From an uncultured Porphyromonadaceae bacterium (lineage in GTDB: Bacteria; Bacteroidota; Bacteroidia; Bacteroidales; Muribaculaceae), in assembly GCA_947177405.1 (NCBI GenBank), contig CAMWUJ010000020.1, positions 1-43,968 on the forward strand: DNA of 43,968 nucleotides, read 5' to 3'. Both the position numbers and the translations under genes were made by a program. Shown one piece after another: positions 25,010 through 34,547 of this stretch. Every line of letters begins with the position of its first letter. Position 1 is the stretch's first letter. The notes under the pieces were generated by a model. It saw only the letters and a list, made by a program, of their open reading frames with translations. It was not told the DNA's origin and searched no databases.

Positions 25010-25963
25010 ATGAAAAAAAATTTACTATTTTGCTGTATCGCCGTGGCCGGATTGGCGATGAGTTCTTGTAAAAAAGAACCCGAAAATAAATTCAGTTTTT
25101 CCGTGTCCACCTACAATTACGTCTCCTTCCTCGACGACAGCCATGACCCCGTCATCAAGAGAGGTTATTATAACTATAACTTCGATGCTATCAATAACAA
25201 GGTGGTAATTTCCACCGATATGGTTGACTTGGGAGATGACAACGATTCGAGATTTGTAACTGATCCATTCCCTTATAATTCCTCGATTGTCAATTTCAAT
25301 GGAGACTACTCCCCGGTATATTACGGAAGTGATCTTAATCCGTGCACAGATATAAACGGGCAGCCGATCAAGAATCTCCGTTTTGAACTCACACCCATAT
25401 ATTACGTGCCTCCCACAATATCCTATACCCCCGATCCTACCTCTCCTCTTCCTCAACCCGATCTCAGCTATCGTGAGCGTCCCAACGGTATGAGTGGAGT
25501 GGCACCAAAGATGCTTTACGATGTAGGAGATAAATACAGGGTATATACTTTCTGGCCCGACTTATATTATAAAGGAGTGACCAAGACATCAGTGAACGGT
25601 GTTGAGGATAGCTCCTTCGAGAGTCAGGATGTGGGATATCGTCTTAAATTCAGAATCAGCGAGAAGAAAGTGGATGTTGTAATGTATAATGTCCAGTTTA
25701 ATCCAAATATGCCTAAGATGGAATGTCTGATTCTTCCCGACCTTGATGTTAAGTTTACTAATAATGGCTTTATAGTTGAAGATAGAAATATCGTTCCTCT
25801 CTATGTGGAAGGTGATCATATTCTGGAGAATCCGCGTTTCCCATTCACCACTTTCAAGTTTACAGCCGAGACCAATATGGTGGAAGGTAATTGCGAGTTC
25901 ACGGTTGCCGGCAGATTCTCGGGAAGCTTCGTGGGAAGATACATGGAATTTGTCGTCCGTTAA
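25010..25963 (+). CDS. Outer-membrane lipoprotein of unknown function
   Basis: A 317-residue lipoprotein. The signal peptide is MKKNLLFCCIAVAGLAMSSC, with the lipobox Cys at residue 20 followed by KKEPENK. I do not recognise the family. The mature part is rich in Tyr, Asn, Asp and Pro and looks beta-stranded, without catalytic motifs. The charged residues just after Cys20 do not closely match the known Bacteroidetes surface-export signal. It lies 42 nt after the TonB-receptor gene and probably shares its transcript, so a ligand-binding partner role at the outer membrane is plausible (compare haem-binding HmuY-type lipoproteins beside TonB receptors), but no sequence similarity is claimed. A terminator lies 30 nt downstream. 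Confidence 0.75.
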   Translation: MKKNLLFCCIAVAGLAMSSCKKEPENKFSFSVSTYNYVSFLDDSHDPVIKRGYYNYNFDAINNKVVISTDMVDLGDDNDSRFVTDPFPYNSSIVNFNGDYSPVYYGSDLNPCTDINGQPIKNLRFELTPIYYVPPTISYTPDPTSPLPQPDLSYRERPNGMSGVAPKMLYDVGDKYRVYTFWPDLYYKGVTKTSVNGVEDSSFESQDVGYRLKFRISEKKVDVVMYNVQFNPNMPKMECLILPDLDVKFTNNGFIVEDRNIVPLYVEGDHILENPRFPFTTFKFTAETNMVEGNCEFTVAGRFSGSFVGRYMEFVVR

Positions 25964-25992
25964 GAAAATGTGTTAAAAAACATAAAAAAATT

Positions 25993-26039
25993 AGCCCCGT
26001 TCCTATTCAAAATCGATGAAAATAGGGATGGGGTTTTTT
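25993..26039 (+). terminator. Intrinsic terminator before the nuo/atp locus
   Basis: The left arm AGCCCCGTTCCTATT pairs with AATAGGGATGGGGTT (13-15 bp including G-T pairs), and TTTTTTG follows. It ends the TonB-receptor/lipoprotein unit. The T-tract and the next G at 26037-26040 double as the -33 element of the nuoA promoter. Confidence 0.88.
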
Positions 26040-26067
26040 GTTGATTAAGAAATTTTGAGTACCTTTG
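26037..26067 (+). promoter_or_regulatory. Promoter of the nuo-atp-nuo locus
   Basis: TTTG (26037-26040), a 19-nt spacer and TACCTTTG (26060-26067) match the Bacteroidetes consensus exactly. Transcription should begin near 26072, giving a leader of about 67 nt. The leader holds a near-palindrome, TTAG-G-ATTAAT-CTAA, at 26103-26117. I found no other consensus promoter in the gaps between genes as far as the end of nuoN. Confidence 0.82.
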
Positions 26068-26138
26068 CAGAGAGAAATGCGGATCTTAACCGTGAAACAC
26101 AATTAGGATTAATCTAACTAATTAAATAATAAGGATTT

Positions 26139-26510
26139 ATGAATCTATTGCTGGAGATAGGCAATGGTGTGCTTTCAATTACGGCCATGCTCACGGGTAT
26201 CGGCCTCGTTTTCGCTGCGCTATTGATTGCCAAATTGATTTCTCCGAGATCGTTCTCAGTTAAGAAATCAGAGCCATACGAATGTGGTATCCCGACCAGA
26301 GGTGAATCTATGATTCAGTTTAAGGCCGGATATTATATTTTCGCAATCCTTTTTCTGATTTTCGACGTGGAGACTATTTTTCTTTATCCATGGTCAGTGG
26401 TGATGCGTGGTCTCGGCCCGCAGGGAATCCTGTGCATCGTTATTTTTATGTTTGTGCTTATAATGGGCCTGGCATATGCTTGGCGGAAAGGAGCTCTTAA
26501 ATGGGAATAG
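26139..26510 (+). CDS. nuoA: NADH-quinone oxidoreductase (complex I) subunit A
   Basis: A 123-residue inner-membrane subunit with three transmembrane helices, near the quinone site at the junction of the membrane and peripheral arms. The conserved loop 'EPYECGIPTRGESMIQFKAGYYIFAILFLIFDVETIFLYPW' contains the family Cys and the helix-2 Asp/Glu pair. It is the first gene of the locus. Its last 10 nt overlap nuoB, indicating translational coupling. Confidence 0.96.
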   Translation: MNLLLEIGNGVLSITAMLTGIGLVFAALLIAKLISPRSFSVKKSEPYECGIPTRGESMIQFKAGYYIFAILFLIFDVETIFLYPWSVVMRGLGPQGILCIVIFMFVLIMGLAYAWRKGALKWE

Positions 26511-27115
26511 ACAAGATAAAAAGCATGTCGCGCGACGACTTCAAGGACAACGAGTATATCGACAAGCTCGTTGAAGAGCTTAATGCCACCGGTGCTAATG
26601 TGATGGTGGGCAAGATGGACGATCTTATCAACTGGGGTCGCGCCAATTCTCTTTGGCCTCTTTGTTTCGGTACATCCTGTTGCGCCATCGAGTTTATGAG
26701 CCTCGGTGCCGCTCGCTATGATATGGCGCGTTTCGGATTTGAGGTGGCCCGTAACTCACCTCGTCAGGCCGACTATATCATGGTTCAGGGAACTATCGTC
26801 CATCGTATGGCTCCCGTGATGCGTCGCCTCTATGAGCAGGTAGCCGAGCCTAAATATGTGATAGCATGCGGTGGCTGCGCCGTTTCAGGTGGCCCTTTCA
26901 AGAAAAGCTATTGTGTGGTGAATGGTGTGGATGAGATTCTTCCTGTGGATGTTTATATCCCGGGTTGTCCACCGCGTCCTGAAGCTATGTTCTACGGCCT
27001 GATGCAGCTCCAGCGCAAGATAAAGGTTGAGAGATTCTTCGGTGGTGCCAACCGTAAGGAGAAAATTGAGGAATTTTTCAAACAGCATCCCGAGGAAAAA
27101 GGTCATATTGGATAA
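26501..27115 (+). CDS. nuoB: Complex I subunit B (cluster N2)
   Basis: Carries the terminal [4Fe-4S] cluster N2 that reduces quinone. Ligands are the tandem Cys60-Cys61 (FGTSCCAIEFM), a Cys in CGGCAVSGGPF (123/126), and Cys156 in YIPGCPPRPEA. The length of 204 residues is normal. The first 10 nt overlap nuoA. nuoCD starts 37 nt downstream. Confidence 0.97.
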   Translation: MGIDKIKSMSRDDFKDNEYIDKLVEELNATGANVMVGKMDDLINWGRANSLWPLCFGTSCCAIEFMSLGAARYDMARFGFEVARNSPRQADYIMVQGTIVHRMAPVMRRLYEQVAEPKYVIACGGCAVSGGPFKKSYCVVNGVDEILPVDVYIPGCPPRPEAMFYGLMQLQRKIKVERFFGGANRKEKIEEFFKQHPEEKGHIG

Positions 27116-27152
27116 TAAAGCCGAGAGGCGATTTTAACAACGAACTGCTAAA

Positions 27153-28781
27153 ATGAGCGACATTAAAGATATAATCGTTAAAGTATGCCCGTCGGCTACA
27201 TTTGAAGAGGCTGATGTCCTTATGGTCAATGTGCCTGAGAAAGACTGGTATGACTTCGCTAAGGAATTGAAGAATAACCGCGAGCTCGATTTTGATGTCC
27301 TTACCGCTTTGGTCGGTATGGACTGGACGGAGACTGTCGGGGTTGTATATTATTTCACTTCCACTTCACATCACTGGGAGATGCTTTCCGTAAAAGTGGT
27401 GTGCGAGAATAGAGATGATGCATACATTCATAGTGTGAGCGACCTTTGGAAAGTGGCAAACTTCCAGGAGCGTGAGGCTTATGACCTGCTCGGAATCAAG
27501 TTTATCAACCATCCCGATATGCGACGTTTCTTCCTTCGTAATGACTGGGTGGGTCATCCTCTTCGTAAAGATTATGACGCAGATCCGAAACTTAACCCCA
27601 TCCGTCTTGATGATGAGGTGAATGAAGACGATTCCCGAATGTATATAGAGGAGGGTGGAAAGATTGTCGAGAAACCCTGTAAGGTATTCAAGGATGATGA
27701 TTATGTGGTGAATATAGGTCCGCAGCATCCATCCACACATGGAGTGATGCGTTTCCGCACTGCAATCGACGGTGAGGAGGTGAAGAAGGTGGATGTAGTT
27801 TCCGGATATATTCATCGTGGAATCGAGAAGCTTTGTGAAGATCTTACTTATCCTCAGATTCTGCATTTCACCGACCGTATGGATTATATGTCGGCTCATC
27901 AGAATCGTCATTGTCTATGTATGTGTATCGAGAAGGGTCTCGGTCTTGAAGTTCCCCGTCGTGCACAGGTGATACGTGTCATGATGGATGAACTCATGCG
28001 TATCTCGTCACATCTTCTTTCCTTCGGGTGTACAGCCATGGACCTTGGAGCCACAACCGCTTTCTTCTATGGTTTCCGTGAGCGTGAGATGGTGCTTGAT
28101 ATATTCGAGAAGACTTGTGGAGCCCGGATGTCGATGAACTATAATGTCATTGGTGGTGTTATAGCTGATCTCCACCCTGATTTCTGCAAGGATGTAAAGC
28201 ATCTCATAGAAATAATGCCCGAGCGTCTTAAGGAGTATCATAAGGTATTCTCCGGAAATATCATTGCAAAGAACCGTCTTAAAGGAGTAGGAATATTGCC
28301 TAAGGAAGATGCCGTGAACTACTGTATCACAGGCCCCAGTGGACGAGGTTCGAACTGGAGCTGCGACTGCCGCAAGAAACATCCTTATTCCGTATATCCG
28401 GAGCTTGACTTCGAGGAAGTGCTTTTGGATGGATGCGATTCCTACAGCCGTTATATGGTGCGTATGAAAGAGATCGAGCAGAGCTGCAAGATTCTTGCGC
28501 AGCTTGTGGATAATATCCCCGAGGGGGATATCCGTGCGCAGGTTCCCAAGATTGTAAAGCTCCCCGTGGGTCATTGGTATCAGCAGGTGGAGGCCAGCCG
28601 TGGAACATTCGGTGTATATATCGAATCGGACGGTGGAAAGAATCCTTACCGTGTGCATTTCCAGAGCCCTTGCTTCAATCTCGTGGGGGTGATGGATCTT
28701 TGTTGCCGTGGCAACATGATTGCCGACCTTATCACCATCGGCGCGGCACTTGACTTCGTAATCCCCGATATCGACAGATAA
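27153..28781 (+). CDS. nuoCD: Complex I fused subunits C and D
   Basis: A 542-residue fusion. Residues 1 to about 165 are NuoC (30-kDa subunit) with 'EREAYDLLGIKFINHPDMRRFFLRNDW'. A short acidic linker follows. Residues about 175-542 are NuoD (49-kDa subunit), with 'GPQHPSTHGVMRF' and 'HRGIEKLCEDLTYPQ', which line the quinone cavity and contact cluster N2. The fusion is known in several bacterial groups. In 14-subunit operons the next genes would be nuoE-F-G; here nuoH follows after 37 nt, so the NADH-oxidising module is missing. Confidence 0.96.
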   Translation: MSDIKDIIVKVCPSATFEEADVLMVNVPEKDWYDFAKELKNNRELDFDVLTALVGMDWTETVGVVYYFTSTSHHWEMLSVKVVCENRDDAYIHSVSDLWKVANFQEREAYDLLGIKFINHPDMRRFFLRNDWVGHPLRKDYDADPKLNPIRLDDEVNEDDSRMYIEEGGKIVEKPCKVFKDDDYVVNIGPQHPSTHGVMRFRTAIDGEEVKKVDVVSGYIHRGIEKLCEDLTYPQILHFTDRMDYMSAHQNRHCLCMCIEKGLGLEVPRRAQVIRVMMDELMRISSHLLSFGCTAMDLGATTAFFYGFREREMVLDIFEKTCGARMSMNYNVIGGVIADLHPDFCKDVKHLIEIMPERLKEYHKVFSGNIIAKNRLKGVGILPKEDAVNYCITGPSGRGSNWSCDCRKKHPYSVYPELDFEEVLLDGCDSYSRYMVRMKEIEQSCKILAQLVDNIPEGDIRAQVPKIVKLPVGHWYQQVEASRGTFGVYIESDGGKNPYRVHFQSPCFNLVGVMDLCCRGNMIADLITIGAALDFVIPDIDR

Positions 28782-28818
28782 TTCATATAGAAGTATAATC
28801 CAAATACAACTAACCAAA

Positions 28819-29898
28819 ATGTTTAATTTCGGACAATGGACAGCGGCCTTTAATTCATGGCTCATGGGTCTCGGCACTCCCGAATGGCTCGGGATTACCA
28901 TCGAGTGCGTAATAATAGCTGTTCTCATCCTTCTCACTTATACAGTTCTCGCACTGTTCTATATCCTCTATGAACGTAAGCTCTGCGCTTGGTTCCAGTG
29001 TCGCCTTGGTCCTATGCGTGTCGGCCCCTGGGGATTGCTGCAGGTCTTTGCAGATATGTTCAAGATTCTGATAAAGGAGCTTATATCACTTAAAGATACC
29101 GACCGGTTCCTCTTCAAGCTCGCTCCTTATATCCTCATTACTTCTTCAGTGGTGATGCTCGCCTGTCTCCCTTGGGGTAACGGTCTCCAGATTATCAATT
29201 GGAACATAGGTATTTTCTTCGTCTTAGCAGTTAGCTCTGTCGGTGTTCTGGGTATTCTCCTTGCCGGATGGGCTTCCAATAATAAATATACACTTATCGG
29301 TGCGATGCGAAGCGGTGCGCAGATGGTGAGCTACGAGCTTTCTCTCGGTCTTTCAATCATCACCATCATCGTGTTGTCAGGAACCATGAATATCAATGAT
29401 ATAGTGCTTGAACAGGCTAATGGATGGTTCATCTTCAAGGGCCATATTCCTGCCATCATTGCTTGTATAATCTATATCATTGCTGCCACAGCGGAGACCA
29501 ACCGTGGTCCGTTCGACCTTCCCGAGGCCGAGCATGAGTTGACTGCAGGTTATCACACAGAGTATTCAGGTATTCACTTCGGATTCTTTTATCTTGCCGA
29601 ATACCTTAATCTCTTCATCGTATCAGGTATAGCATCTCTGATGTTCCTTGGTGGATGGATGCCCCTCCATATCCCCGGGTGGGATGGCTTCAACGCAGTG
29701 ATGAACTGGATTCCTTCCATTGTATGGTTCATAGGAAAAGCATTCTTTATCTCCTTTGTCATCATCTGGTTCAAGTGGACTTTCCCCCGAGTGAGAATCG
29801 ACCAGATGCTTGCTTTCGAATGGAAGTATCTCATGCCTTTCTCACTTGCCAACCTTCTTCTCATGACATTGTGCGTGGCATTCGGATGGCATTTTTAA
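28819..29898 (+). CDS. nuoH: Complex I subunit H (quinone-site membrane subunit)
   Basis: A 359-residue, eight- or nine-helix membrane subunit that forms the quinone channel with NuoB/NuoD. Signatures: 'YERKLCAWFQCRLGPMRVGPWGLLQVFADMFKILIKE' near the N-terminus, and 'AETNRGPFDLPEAEHELTAGYHTEYSG' at about 220-246, an acidic loop essential for coupling. It ends the first nuo block. atpD begins only 40 nt downstream with no visible terminator or TAnnTTTG promoter between. Confidence 0.96.
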   Translation: MFNFGQWTAAFNSWLMGLGTPEWLGITIECVIIAVLILLTYTVLALFYILYERKLCAWFQCRLGPMRVGPWGLLQVFADMFKILIKELISLKDTDRFLFKLAPYILITSSVVMLACLPWGNGLQIINWNIGIFFVLAVSSVGVLGILLAGWASNNKYTLIGAMRSGAQMVSYELSLGLSIITIIVLSGTMNINDIVLEQANGWFIFKGHIPAIIACIIYIIAATAETNRGPFDLPEAEHELTAGYHTEYSGIHFGFFYLAEYLNLFIVSGIASLMFLGGWMPLHIPGWDGFNAVMNWIPSIVWFIGKAFFISFVIIWFKWTFPRVRIDQMLAFEWKYLMPFSLANLLLMTLCVAFGWHF

Positions 29899-29935
29899 AA
29901 AGTAAAAAAATAACGACCCTATAAGACTCTAATAA

Positions 29936-31441
<1,506 letters not shown>

Positions 31442-31498
31442 ATTTTAGTAAATGAAGTTTCGTTGAAAAACGACGCTTTTTAAAACGTAAAGAGAGTA

Positions 31499-31732
31499 AT
31501 GACACTTGAGATTATATCAGCTCATGAGATAACTTTTAAAGGCGAGGTGGAGTCGGTCACTCTGCCAGGTATGCTTGGCTCTTTTACCGTGTTGAGAAAC
31601 CACGCATCCTTGATTTCAGTCCTCGTGGCCGGGGATGTGAAGTATCTGGCCGGTGGTGAGACTCATTCCATTTCAATAAAGGGAGGTATCGCCGACGTGA
31701 ATAATAATGTGATTTCAGTGTGCATTTACTAA
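31499..31732 (+). CDS. atpC: F1Fo ATP synthase subunit epsilon, short form
   Basis: A 77-residue protein that aligns with only the N-terminal beta-sandwich domain of epsilon (MTLEIISAHEITFKGEVESVTLPGMLGSFTVLRNHASLIS). The usual bacterial subunit is about 130-140 residues, with a C-terminal helical hairpin that can inhibit ATP hydrolysis; that hairpin is absent. The stop is clean and atpB starts 11 nt later, so this is a native short form and not a frameshift. Short epsilon is, as I recall, common in Bacteroidetes. Confidence 0.9.
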   Translation: MTLEIISAHEITFKGEVESVTLPGMLGSFTVLRNHASLISVLVAGDVKYLAGGETHSISIKGGIADVNNNVISVCIY

Positions 31733-31743
31733 ACTCATATAAG

Positions 31744-33096
31744 ATGTCGAAAAGATTATCCAAAATATTGTTCCTCCTGGCGATTCTGGTTGCCGCTCCG
31801 TTCAAAGGCTTTGCGGAAGGGGGCGATGGACATGCCGAAGAAGAGAACCTTGATGTGAAGGAAATAATTTTCGAGCATCTTGGCGACGGCTATGGCTGGG
31901 AGGTGCCTTTTGCCCATGCCTATCGCATCCCACTTCCTGTGATTGTGAAGGCAGAAGATGGAAAATGGTTCTGTTTCTCTTCTTCCTCGCTTTCCAAGGT
32001 GGAATCGGTAGAGCATGACGGAAAGACTCATGCCGAAGCTGTTCCGGTAGTTAAGACAATCGATCGTGATGGCAAGACTTATTCTTTTGTGATCGCTCAT
32101 GTGAGCACACATAAGGATAAGGTGGTCCAGATATTCCCCTTGGATGCAAATCAGGAGCAGGAAGTGGCCAAAGAGGTTGCTGCCGCAAAGGCCCAGGGAC
32201 CTGTTAAGGGGGGCTGGCCTGTTATAGATGGATATGTATGTGTCGATGGTGTATATTATCGTGAATATCGCCCGTTGGATATTTCCATCACCAAGAATGT
32301 TGCAGCGCTCTTCATTTCCACTGCAATTGTGCTTTTGATTGTCATGTCGCTGGTGAGATTCTATCGTCGCCGTGGTCTCAAGGCTCCGAGAAAGGGCATG
32401 GGATTTATGGAACTTCTTGTCTCTTTCGTTTATGAGGGCACAATTAAGGCCACTCTCGGAGAGAATGCAAAGAAGTTTGCTCCTTACCTTCTTACATGCT
32501 TCTTTTTCATCCTTATAATGAACCTGCTTGGTCTGATCGTTATCTTCCCGGGAGGCGCTAACCTTACAGGAAATATTGCTATAACGCTTGTGTTAGCAGT
32601 GATGACTTTCGTGATGACCAATGTATTCGGTACAAAACATTATTGGAAGGAGATATTCTGGCCCGATGTTCCTTTGTGGTTGAAGTGTCCGCTTCCAATC
32701 ATGCAGTTTATCGAGATTTTCGGTATGTTCACCAAGCCGGCTGCATTGTGTGTGCGTCTCTTCGCCAATATGATGGGAGGACACATGATTGTAATCACTC
32801 TCACTCTCTTGATCTTTATCTTCGCGGCATTCGGAGCGGCGGTTGCAGGTGCCACAACAGTGGTTTCGATACTATTCTCACTCTTCATGCTTGCCCTTGA
32901 TGTGTTGGTCAGCTTTATCCAGGCCTATGTGTTCACCACGCTTTCCACAATCTTCATAGGAATGGCGGTTGAGCATGGAGATCATGAACATGCCAAGGAA
33001 CATCCCCATACTGCACAGGGAGAAGCTGATGCCGCAGAGGCTGAAGCGCAGAAGGAGAGATTCGCAAAGGAAGCAGCCTCGATGGATTTAAAATAA
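31744..33096 (+). CDS. atpB: F1Fo ATP synthase subunit a with extended N-terminus
   Basis: Proton-channel stator subunit. I place the start at the ATG at 31744 (MSKRLSKILFLLAILVAAPF); an upstream in-frame ATG at 31720 overlaps atpC. A signal peptide covers 1-25. A periplasmic domain follows at about 26-180 ('EIIFEHLGDGYGWEVPFAHA' at its start). The membrane part begins at about 190. The essential Arg is Arg338 in ALCVRLFANMMGGH. A His/Glu/Ala-rich C-terminal tail (EHGDHEHAKEHPHT) ends the protein. At 450 residues it is far longer than E. coli AtpB (271). An N-terminal domain is typical of Bacteroidetes, though this one seems large. atpE starts 69 nt later. Confidence 0.93.
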   Translation: MSKRLSKILFLLAILVAAPFKGFAEGGDGHAEEENLDVKEIIFEHLGDGYGWEVPFAHAYRIPLPVIVKAEDGKWFCFSSSSLSKVESVEHDGKTHAEAVPVVKTIDRDGKTYSFVIAHVSTHKDKVVQIFPLDANQEQEVAKEVAAAKAQGPVKGGWPVIDGYVCVDGVYYREYRPLDISITKNVAALFISTAIVLLIVMSLVRFYRRRGLKAPRKGMGFMELLVSFVYEGTIKATLGENAKKFAPYLLTCFFFILIMNLLGLIVIFPGGANLTGNIAITLVLAVMTFVMTNVFGTKHYWKEIFWPDVPLWLKCPLPIMQFIEIFGMFTKPAALCVRLFANMMGGHMIVITLTLLIFIFAAFGAAVAGATTVVSILFSLFMLALDVLVSFIQAYVFTTLSTIFIGMAVEHGDHEHAKEHPHTAQGEADAAEAEAQKERFAKEAASMDLK

Positions 33097-33112
33097 ATGG
33101 AGCTTTTAGCTC

Positions 33113-33418
<306 letters not shown>

Positions 33419-33420
<2 letters not shown>

Positions 33421-33481
33421 ATTTTCCATACCTGTATTCAGGCGCCGGCGGCGTCAACCGACACCGCCGGTGTGGAAATTT
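33419..33481 (+). promoter_or_regulatory. Structured RNA element between atpE and atpF
   Basis: The gap can fold into a closed three-way junction. The outer stem is AAATTT(T)CCA (33419-33428) with TGGAAATTT (33473-33481). A small hairpin is CCTG (33431-33434) with CAGG (33439-33442). A long GC hairpin is CGCCGGCGG (33443-33451) with CCGCCGGTG (33464-33472), extended by GTC-AACC-GAC at its tip. No T-tract follows, so it is not a standard terminator. It may protect or process the atpE message. Confidence 0.6.
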
Positions 33482-33495
33482 AAATTATTAAGAGA

Positions 33496-33990
33496 ATGGA
33501 ATTATTCACGCCTGATTTCGGCTTGGTTTTCTGGATGTTCATAGCTTTCATCCTGTTGTTCCTCGTGCTTGCGAAATGGGGTTGGCCTGTTATCATCAAG
33601 AGTATGGAGAGCAGGGCCAATACCATCGACCAAGGTGTGGAGGATGCCAGGAAAGCAAAGGAACAGCTTGACAATGCCCGAGAGGAAGCAAAGAAATATG
33701 TGGAGGAAGCGCAGGCCAAACAGGCTGAGATGCTCCGTGATGCCGCAAAGATGAAAACAGAGATCATCGAGCAGGCAAAGCAGGAGGCAGCCGAGGCAGC
33801 CCGTCGCGAAATGGATGCCGCAAAGCTTTCTATCGAGCAGGCACGCAAGGAAGCTGAGCTTCAATTTAGAAATGAAGTCGGTAAGTTCTCGATCGACATC
33901 GCTGAAAAAATGGTCCGCGACCAGATGAAAAGTGATGATGCGCAGAAAAGACTTGTCGATAAGTTATTAGACGAAATAGAGAAAAACTGA
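33496..33990 (+). CDS. atpF: F1Fo ATP synthase subunit b
   Basis: A 164-residue peripheral-stalk protein. One N-terminal transmembrane helix (residues about 8-30, GLVFWMFIAFILLFLVLAKW) is followed by a long charged, Ala/Glu/Lys-rich coiled coil that dimerises and contacts AtpH. Only one b gene is present, so a homodimeric stalk is expected. It is 7 nt before atpH. Confidence 0.95.
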   Translation: MELFTPDFGLVFWMFIAFILLFLVLAKWGWPVIIKSMESRANTIDQGVEDARKAKEQLDNAREEAKKYVEEAQAKQAEMLRDAAKMKTEIIEQAKQEAAEAARREMDAAKLSIEQARKEAELQFRNEVGKFSIDIAEKMVRDQMKSDDAQKRLVDKLLDEIEKN

Positions 33991-33997
33991 TAAGCTG

Positions 33998-34543
33998 ATG
34001 ATATCCGGATTAATACCCCACAGATATGCCAAGGCGCTTTATAAGTTCGCCTTGGAGACCCGGAGTGCCGACAGGGTCTATGATGAGATGAAGGCCGTGA
34101 TAGCCTCTTTTCAGAAGAATCCCGAGCTCTCCAAGGTGTTGTCCAATCCGTTTGTCGAGGCGGCCGACAAGGAGAAGCTCCTTATCGCCGCTGCCGGAAA
34201 TAATCCGGGTGACGATTACAAGCGCTTTGTCAGACTTATTCTCGATCATAAGAGAGAAGAGTTCGCTTATCTCATGGCTTATGCCTATCGCGACATATAC
34301 CGGAAGGAGAACAATATCTCCCAGGTGAGAATTGTGACTGCCGTCAAGCTTGGCGAAGCTGAAATGAAGAAGTTGCGCGATATAGTGGAGAAATCGTTCA
34401 GGAATACCACTTTCGAATATTCCGAATCAGTTGATCCCGATCTTATCGGTGGCTTCATCATAGATGTTGACTCCGTGAGAATGGATGCCTCCTTGAGTAA
34501 TGAACTCGAACAATTACGTCAAACCCTCATAAGAAGCAATTAA
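33998..34543 (+). CDS. atpH: F1Fo ATP synthase subunit delta
   Basis: A 181-residue OSCP-type protein joining the peripheral stalk to the top of F1. The N-terminal helical domain starts with '[15 protein letters not shown]', a family hallmark. The C-terminal part contains '[30 protein letters not shown]', the conserved OSCP C-terminal motif. Spacing to atpF is 7 nt and to atpA is 4 nt, so translation is likely coupled. Confidence 0.95.
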   Translation: MISGLIPHRYAKALYKFALETRSADRVYDEMKAVIASFQKNPELSKVLSNPFVEAADKEKLLIAAAGNNPGDDYKRFVRLILDHKREEFAYLMAYAYRDIYRKENNISQVRIVTAVKLGEAEMKKLRDIVEKSFRNTTFEYSESVDPDLIGGFIIDVDSVRMDASLSNELEQLRQTLIRSN

Positions 34544-34547
34544 GAAA

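Noticed and set aside
28008..28937. A 309-codon open frame on the minus strand opposite nuoCD/nuoH
   Set aside because: It lies wholly across well-supported nuo genes, has no family-like motif and is rich in His, Ile and Thr, as expected for the reverse complement of biased codons. Treated as a shadow.
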